Both the position numbers and the translations under genes were made by a program. DNA of 64,000 bases, from NCBI RefSeq assembly GCF_000208745.1, contig NC_030853.1, positions 17,513,890 to 17,577,889 of the forward strand. The letters run 5' to 3'. Positions 58,291 to 64,000 of the stretch are shown one piece after another. Origin of the DNA: Theobroma cacao. Taxonomy: Eukaryota > Streptophyta > Magnoliopsida > Malvales > Malvaceae. The notes under the pieces are model-generated. The model was given only the letters and a program-made list of their open reading frames with translations, did no database searches and was not told the DNA's origin. Positions within the stretch are counted from its first letter, which is position 1. Each line of letters begins with the position of its first letter.

Positions 58291-60717
58291 ATCTTATCTG
58301 CTAATATCAACAAAATTTATTGGCTTAGAACAAAATGGAACCTCACAAAAGGAACACTTCATGTTTGCCACATCCATGCATTTCTCCTGAATAAGTTAAT
58401 TAGGATTTTTGTACATATGGTTGATTATCTATATCCGTTGTATGTATGAACCAACTGCAAGAAGATTTCGCTTGGTTTTACTTTCAATTTTTTTCAGGCA
58501 CATAAAATTATTGAAATTTTAATTTTCTTTTGTTTATTAGATATCAAACATGTACCCTATATAGTTTTATTTTGGTTTTGTAAGTGCTAGTCAGTAATGT
58601 GGTTTTTAAAACAAATACTAATATATAATTAGTAAATTAAAATTCTTAAATCTTAGCATTTGAGTAATTATCCATGTACTCGAAAACAAATAATAAGAGG
58701 ATAAAGGAAATCATATGCACACATCCCTAGCCCCCCACCCCAAAAAAAAAAGATTTGATTAATAAATTAAATTTAGATGTATTAAATTTAAGAAATGTAA
58801 ATTTATGTTAAATTTGTTTTGTAATGTAGGAGGAAGTTCAAGTACATTGTCATCAAGCTTTTAAAGATGAAATTTAGCCTACATGATGTTTATGGAAAGG
58901 TTATGTTAATTTGAAAAATCATTGAGAGAAATATATGTACTTTTTGAAAGCAAGTATGTAACTTCCAAATAAGTAACAACATCAGGCAAGACGAGCCTCC
59001 TTTCAATGAGTGGCGCTGGGGATGGGTATGAACTTGGATGCGGGGTTCCCCATCTTATCTTTATATAACCCCAGAGAAATTAGGATTAAGAATGGAAGGT
59101 TGGTCCAGGTTATCCTCTGTGAGCTTCCTCTGATGCTGAAGAAATATTTGTAACAATTACCGCTAATTAAGTTTCGAAACTGGCCATGTCATTTCATCCA
59201 CACTATTCTGGTTGATCTGCCAAAACAGATACTTTACTAGCAATGCATGGGAAGCTTAAATTCAAAAGTGAAGAAGATAAAATCCCAACCCAACTTCATC
59301 ACTTATTGCTGACAAAGACAAGCTTGATAAATCTTATTTGAATCGATTGCAGATTAGCTTTACATTTTTGTATTAATACAATATCTTTTAGTATTCACCA
59401 CTCAATACTATCCACAATTCCATTCATTTTGTGTCAACTTTTCTAGTTTATCAGAATTACTATGTTGCCACAACTTTTGTTGCTAGAAAGCGAAGCCCAA
59501 TATGTTGTCCAAAAGAAGAGCCTCCTTCCAAGAAAGTGGTTGAAATATTATTGTTTTGTTGAAAGCGAAAACCATAATAATATCACATAATAGAAAGCCA
59601 AAATGATAAGCATTATTGGAGTCATAATCTTTCCTATATTACTTTGGGGTTCAGGTCTACTTCAGCCGCCATTCATCTAAGAAAGGTAACAGTCTATCAT
59701 GGGGAAAAGCCGTGTTTTGAATACCTAACCGGAAAGGGGAGAGAAATGATTGCTGACCTTGATTCGAATATTAGGAACTACTGCTTAATCATTTCATTGG
59801 GTTTAATTTTGGAGTAGCTGCTAATTAATTTCGAGCATGAGGATGTAGAGAGTTTATAGGAATAATCTCTTTTGGTTTTTAGTTTTTAGTATACTTATGT
59901 ACTCAATTATCTCAAAAGTTTACATTGATAAGAGGGAGTCCAAAAATCATATTTAAGTTCTAATAATCAACGTTCCATAACTTGTAGTTGTATCATTAGA
60001 TTTTTAGATAAAACTAGCTACCATTTGTTGACACATGCACTGCATGTCACTACTTAAATTATTTTATAATATGTTTATATAAAAAATCATTTAAATAATA
60101 TAAATAAAGTATCATATAAATTATGATATTTTTTATTTATAATTAAACCAAAACTTTTTAATAAAATAATTTCATTTGTAATATCATATTTTCAATGATG
60201 ATTTTATTTCCAATTACTTTGTTATCATTGAAAGAATTTGACAACTTGAAAATAAATATATTTTTCAATACCACAGGTAATAATATACGTTAAGTTATAT
60301 AATAACATATAAATATTTTAAAAGATGAAATGTATGTCAATTACGCTTGCACATAAATTTACGTTATAAATTATGTAGTTTATGAATAATTACTTTTATA
60401 TTAATAATATTAGCATATATTAAGATACACAAAAATTAAATATCTCCAAAAATAAAAAAATTTTTAAATAAAAAGTTTTGCTCTAAGGACAAGAGCAGAA
60501 AGAAAAATTTAAAACGTTAATATTTTAAACAATTATTACTACTATTATATATATTATTTAAAATTATTCTTTTTTGCTATTATTACTATTTATTTATAAA
60601 ATTGTTCCATTTAAAATTATTCTTTTTTATAAATATTGGAAGAAAAAAGTGACCCCACAGGAATGGAGGCACCCTTATATATAGTTAAAAAATATTAGGA
60701 ATTTGAGTACAATAATA
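58291..60717. other. AT-rich intergenic region, nothing recognised
   Basis: About 2.4 kb with no supported ORF or transposon terminus. A short direct repeat (ATTTAAAATTATTCTTTTTT) occurs at about 60557 and 60611. Confidence 0.45.
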
Positions 60718-61347
60718 CCTCTGTAATTAATACTCCATTAACTAATAACCTCGATTAAATAATATTTTTAATTAATCTCGACTTGGAACCAACATAGTAA
60801 ATTAATAATTTATTAAATTTATAAAATAATATATTTTTTAAAGAAAAACATAAATCTCACTTAATATATAAATTAATAATCTTCTTATACATCAAAATGA
60901 TGTATATACATGACTAAATTAGAAGGTTTTTATAACATATAACTCTAATATTAATTGTTTTTTTTTAAATTGATATCTTTTTAGATTTTATCTCTAACTT
61001 TTTTTAATGTATTAAAAAGCTCTGGTGTAGTGTTTTCTTATTGTAAGAGAAAATTACGCAATGTGAATATTGCTTTGAGTGTATCTTTGTGTGAGACAAG
61101 CTTCAGTACAAAACTATCGTTTTAAATTTTCATTTTTTTTGTTATTTTCTATGACGTTATCAATAATTTACTCGTTATGAATAATGATGATTCGTCATTC
61201 AGTAATTAAGTAATATTCGTATAATCATAATACAATATATATTAAGTTTAATATTTTAAAAAATAATTTTTTTATTAATTAATATTAATTTAATTTATCG
61301 ATTAAATAATATCTCAAGTAAATAATAAATTTTCATGGTATCAAAGG
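60718..61347. mobile_element. Mariner-like/MITE element, TA-flanked, 630 bp
   Basis: Left end CCTCTGTAATTAATA and right end ...TATCAAAGG are inverted (CCTCTG against CCTTTG) and lie between TA dinucleotides (60716-60717, 61348-61349). Internal stretches such as GACTTGGAACCAACATAG and ATTTATCGATTAAATAATAT are typical of a widespread AT-rich plant DNA element with TACCTCTATAAATTAATA ends. No coding. Confidence 0.5.
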
Positions 61348-61704
61348 TATTAATTAATAAAAATTTTAATGTAATTGATGTTTAACCTTTGGTCAACATA
61401 GCAGGTTCCAATCCCATTCCACAAATAATTAAAAAGAAAAAAGAAAGCAATAAAAACAAAGAATTTGAGTACTTGAAGTTGACCTTTGGTCATCCTCGTG
61501 CTTCACCTGGAAATAGAATGATTGACCACTTTTCTCCTTCAGTCAGCCACTCTTTACTACTCTTACCAGAGCCTTACGCGGCTACAACTTTCACCTACAG
61601 TTCCTTTGATCACCGTGTCCTTGCTCAGCTCAGACTGATACTTATAGAGCAGAATTTAATCTTCTTTGTCATCCATATTTCAATTTTCATCACCAAAACT
61701 CCCC
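61348..61704. promoter_or_regulatory. Proximal upstream region of CrRLK1L C
   Basis: A TATAGAG motif at 61643-61649 lies 62 bp before the ATG and is the best TATA candidate. The frame 61389-61805 overlapping the gene start is out of frame with it and is a shadow. Confidence 0.4.
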
Positions 61705-64000
61705 ATGATATCTCCAAGCAAGCATCCAGTTCTTCACTTCCATATTTCCACTCCTCTTCTTTTCATCTTCTTCTTCTTCTTCTTTTTCTTCCTCAATTAT
61801 CTTAAATTCACAAATGCCAACAATATCTTCCTTAATTGCGGTACCTCTACGAACTCCATTGGCCTTGACGGTCACGAATGGACCGGTGATTCTGGCACTG
61901 GCTCAAAATTTATTGCCTCAGAGCAATCAAATGACACCTCTATAGTCTCAAAATCAATTAAATTAGAATCCTCTATTGATCCGGTTCCATTCAGAACAGC
62001 TCGAATTTTTCAGTCACCATTCACTTACTCGTTCCGGGTTAGGCCACGCCAAAAATTTCTACGCTTATATTTTAATCCTAGGACTTACCAAGAATTTCCA
62101 AGGTCTACAGCTTTCTTCAGTGTTACCGCTGGGCCTTTCACTCTTCTTAGCAACTTTAGTCCTTCTCTTACTGCTGATTCTTTAGGCTTGCAAACTCTGG
62201 TGAAAGAATTCTGTTTAAACATAGAAGAAAACCAGGTTTTAAATATAACGTTTTCTCCTTCTTCAACTCCTTTGGGTGCTTATGCTTTCATAAATGCGAT
62301 TGAGATTGTCTCTATGCCCACTAATCTTTATTATGGAGGCTCAGGAGCTAGACGCATACATGGCTCTGGCTTGCGAAATCGATTTGCTGTTGAAAACAAT
62401 ACAGCCCTTGAAATGATTCTCAGATTAAACATTGGTGGGGGTTCTATTTTACCAGCAAATGATTCAGGCTTGTATCGGGGATGGTTAGAGGACAGTGACT
62501 ACTTTCGCGGTTCAGGTGATCGACTTGTCAATGCAACTGTTCGAATCAAATACTTAAAAACTGCTCCTTACGTAGCACCTGCAAATGTCTATCAAACAGC
62601 CCGTTCTACAAACAAACAAAAAAGCCTTTCCTGGAATATGACTGTTGATTCAGGGTTTACATACTTGCTGAGACTTCACTTATGCGAGCTCCAGCCAGAG
62701 GTCACAAAGCATGGAAGCAGGAAGGTTCTTATTAGTATTAGATATGGAAAGACTGAGGCTGAGGCAGATGTGATCACTTGGGGCGCGGGCAGGGGAATAG
62801 CTGTTTACAGAGACTACATCGTCAAGGTGCCAAATGTAGGAAATTCTGGTAACGTTGATCTTGTCATATCTTTGGGAAACAACACTAAGTTAAGAAATCT
62901 AAATTCTGATCCAATCCTAAATGGTTTGGAGGTGTTCAAACTGAATGACTCTGAAGGCAATCTAGCCGGACCAAACCCTGGTTCCAGGACTGCATCGATC
63001 CCAAGTCCACTGGCCAACAAGCCTAAGGACAGAAAATCAGCATTCGTCATTGGTTGGGCTACGCTGGCTGCTTTCAGTTTAATCTTGCTATCCGGTCTCA
63101 CTATATTCTGTCTTTTGAGAAAAGGGAAAAGCAACGCGAAGGACAAGTCAGTGTCACCGAGGGGACCTTGTAGACGCTTTACATTGGACGAGCTCCGAGC
63201 TGCCACCAACAACTTTGACAGAGAGCTAGTAATTGGTAATGGTGGTTTTGGTAGAGTTTTCAAAGGTTGCATTGATGGTGAAACTCCAGTTGCTATAAAG
63301 GCCTTGAAGCCAACATCAACTCAAGGTTCCAATGAGTTTGAGGCAGAAATTGAAATGCTATCCGATCTCCGACACCCCTACCTTGTATCACTGATAGGTT
63401 ACTGTGATGAAGGGATCAAGATCATTGTCTATGACTACATGCCTCGGGGAACCCTCCGGGATCATCTATACAGCACTCAGGGTCCTCCGTTATCATGGAA
63501 ACAAAGGCTTGAAATCTGCATTGGTGTTGCCCGTGGGCTTGCATACCTCCATGCCAAAAACCCCAAGATCATCCACAGAGATATCAAGCCAAGCAACATT
63601 CTCTTAGACAAAAACTGGGTCGCCAAGGTTTCAGATTTTGGTCTTTCAAGATTAGGCCCAACAAGCTTATCACGTAGCCATGTCACAACTGGTGTTAAGG
63701 GTACCTTTGGATATTTGGATCCGGATTATTTTCAGACTAACCACCTCTCAGTGAAATCCGATGTGTATAGCTTTGGGGTAGTTTTATTTGAGGTGTTGTG
63801 TGCTAGACCAGCCGTGGATTTGAGGCAAGATGATGAACAACAAAGCCTGGCAGAGTGGGTTCGACAATGCATTAAAGCTGGCAAGCTTAATAGAATTATC
63901 GATCACAATCTAAAAGGTGAGATTGCTCCAGAGTGCTTGAAAATGTACGCAAGTATTGCTTTAAAGTGTCTGAATGATGATAGATATAAGCGGCCTACAA
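61705..64000 (+). CDS. CrRLK1L receptor-like kinase C (3' end outside window)
   Basis: An uninterrupted frame of 765 codons from ATG 61705 to the window edge; read codon by codon with no stop. Signal peptide (about 1-38) containing a run of eight phenylalanines from a CTT repeat; tandem malectin-like region (LNCGTSTNS, FLRLYFNPRTY, AFINAIEIVSMP, LLRLHLCELQP, NGLEVFKLN); stalk (AGPNPGS); transmembrane helix (about 450-472); kinase with GNGGFGRV loop, VAIK lysine, HRDIKPSN (RD type), SDFGLS and GYLDPDY, ending in kinase subdomain XI (KCLNDDRYKRPT). It differs from A and B: KPSN instead of KTSN, a GPTSLSRSHVTTGVKG activation loop, a short juxtamembrane region without the cysteine cluster, and a slightly shorter ectodomain. 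It is therefore an older branch of the cluster, closer by memory to MEDOS-type members; a tree is needed. Confidence 0.94.
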   Translation, partial: MISPSKHPVLHFHISTPLLFIFFFFFFFFLNYLKFTNANNIFLNCGTSTNSIGLDGHEWTGDSGTGSKFIASEQSNDTSIVSKSIKLESSIDPVPFRTARIFQSPFTYSFRVRPRQKFLRLYFNPRTYQEFPRSTAFFSVTAGPFTLLSNFSPSLTADSLGLQTLVKEFCLNIEENQVLNITFSPSSTPLGAYAFINAIEIVSMPTNLYYGGSGARRIHGSGLRNRFAVENNTALEMILRLNIGGGSILPANDSGLYRGWLEDSDYFRGSGDRLVNATVRIKYLKTAPYVAPANVYQTARSTNKQKSLSWNMTVDSGFTYLLRLHLCELQPEVTKHGSRKVLISIRYGKTEAEADVITWGAGRGIAVYRDYIVKVPNVGNSGNVDLVISLGNNTKLRNLNSDPILNGLEVFKLNDSEGNLAGPNPGSRTASIPSPLANKPKDRKSAFVIGWATLAAFSLILLSGLTIFCLLRKGKSNAKDKSVSPRGPCRRFTLDELRAATNNFDRELVIGNGGFGRVFKGCIDGETPVAIKALKPTSTQGSNEFEAEIEMLSDLRHPYLVSLIGYCDEGIKIIVYDYMPRGTLRDHLYSTQGPPLSWKQRLEICIGVARGLAYLHAKNPKIIHRDIKPSNILLDKNWVAKVSDFGLSRLGPTSLSRSHVTTGVKGTFGYLDPDYFQTNHLSVKSDVYSFGVVLFEVLCARPAVDLRQDDEQQSLAEWVRQCIKAGKLNRIIDHNLKGEIAPECLKMYASIALKCLNDDRYKRPT
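61759..61791 (+). repeat. CTT/TTC microsatellite coding poly-Phe in the signal peptide of CrRLK1L C
   Basis: An in-frame TTC run (phenylalanine codons) within the signal peptide coding region. Length changes in threes would alter the hydrophobic core without breaking the frame. Confidence 0.85.

Noticed and set aside
61389..61805. 138-codon frame overlapping the start of CrRLK1L C
   Set aside because: Starts at TTG, is out of frame with the receptor and reads through its promoter and CTT repeat.

Overview
This window is nuclear DNA from a flowering plant, most likely a eudicot. The evidence is AT-rich intergenic sequence, two intronless CrRLK1L (FERONIA-type) receptor kinase genes complete in the window and a third running off its right edge, two RALF-type secreted peptide genes, and dense plant transposons: Ty1/copia, a solo LTR probably of Ty3/gypsy origin, L1-type LINEs, a Mutator-like element with DUF1985/Ulp1 cargo, hAT, Helitron and mariner-like pieces. 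No species can be named from the sequence alone. I saw no tRNA, rRNA or CRISPR.

Layout. 1-3690: reverse-oriented copia element lacking its reverse transcriptase core. It is inserted in a broken CrRLK1L copy, of which 52 bp (3686-3737) are visible. 3738-4256: first copy of a CrRLK1L upstream module. 4257-5950: LINE fragment. 6108-9003: solo LTR. 10506-11649: short hAT element. 12050-12602: RALF gene 1 with TATA box and polyA signal. 13048-13269: possible small cysteine-rich peptide. 13588-14172: foldback element. 14293-28529: a 14.2 kb Mutator-like element with recognisable terminal inverted repeats and a near-perfect 9-bp target duplication; it carries a dead transposase, a dead DUF1985/Ulp1 gene, a third transposon-type gene and arrays of a GCGTGAC-core repeat. 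29322-31925: CrRLK1L A. 32968-33444: RALF gene 2, with a solo LTR (33604-35464) in its presumed 3' UTR. 35963-41055: second copia element. 41327-41557: orphan reverse-strand small membrane-protein ORF. 42819-43025: relic of a RALF-type upstream region. 44762-46346: second copy of the upstream module, leading into CrRLK1L B (46487-49153). 49397: Helitron-like 3' terminus. 52213-55511: 5'-truncated LINE. 55512-56965: third copy of the upstream module, with no gene behind it. 57530-58290: LINE fragment. 60718-61347: mariner-like element. 61705-64000: CrRLK1L C, open at the right edge.

How it fits together. RALF peptides are the known ligand class of CrRLK1L receptors. Without the later insertions the order on the + strand is [broken CrRLK1L] - RALF1 - CrRLK1L A - RALF2 - (RALF upstream relic) - CrRLK1L B - (orphan upstream module) - CrRLK1L C. 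Ligand-type and receptor genes therefore alternate in a tandemly duplicating cluster. The Mutator-like element alone accounts for most of the 17 kb between RALF1 and CrRLK1L A; without it they would be about 2.6 kb apart. This physical ligand-receptor linkage is the most interesting signal in the window. That these particular peptides bind these particular receptors is inference.
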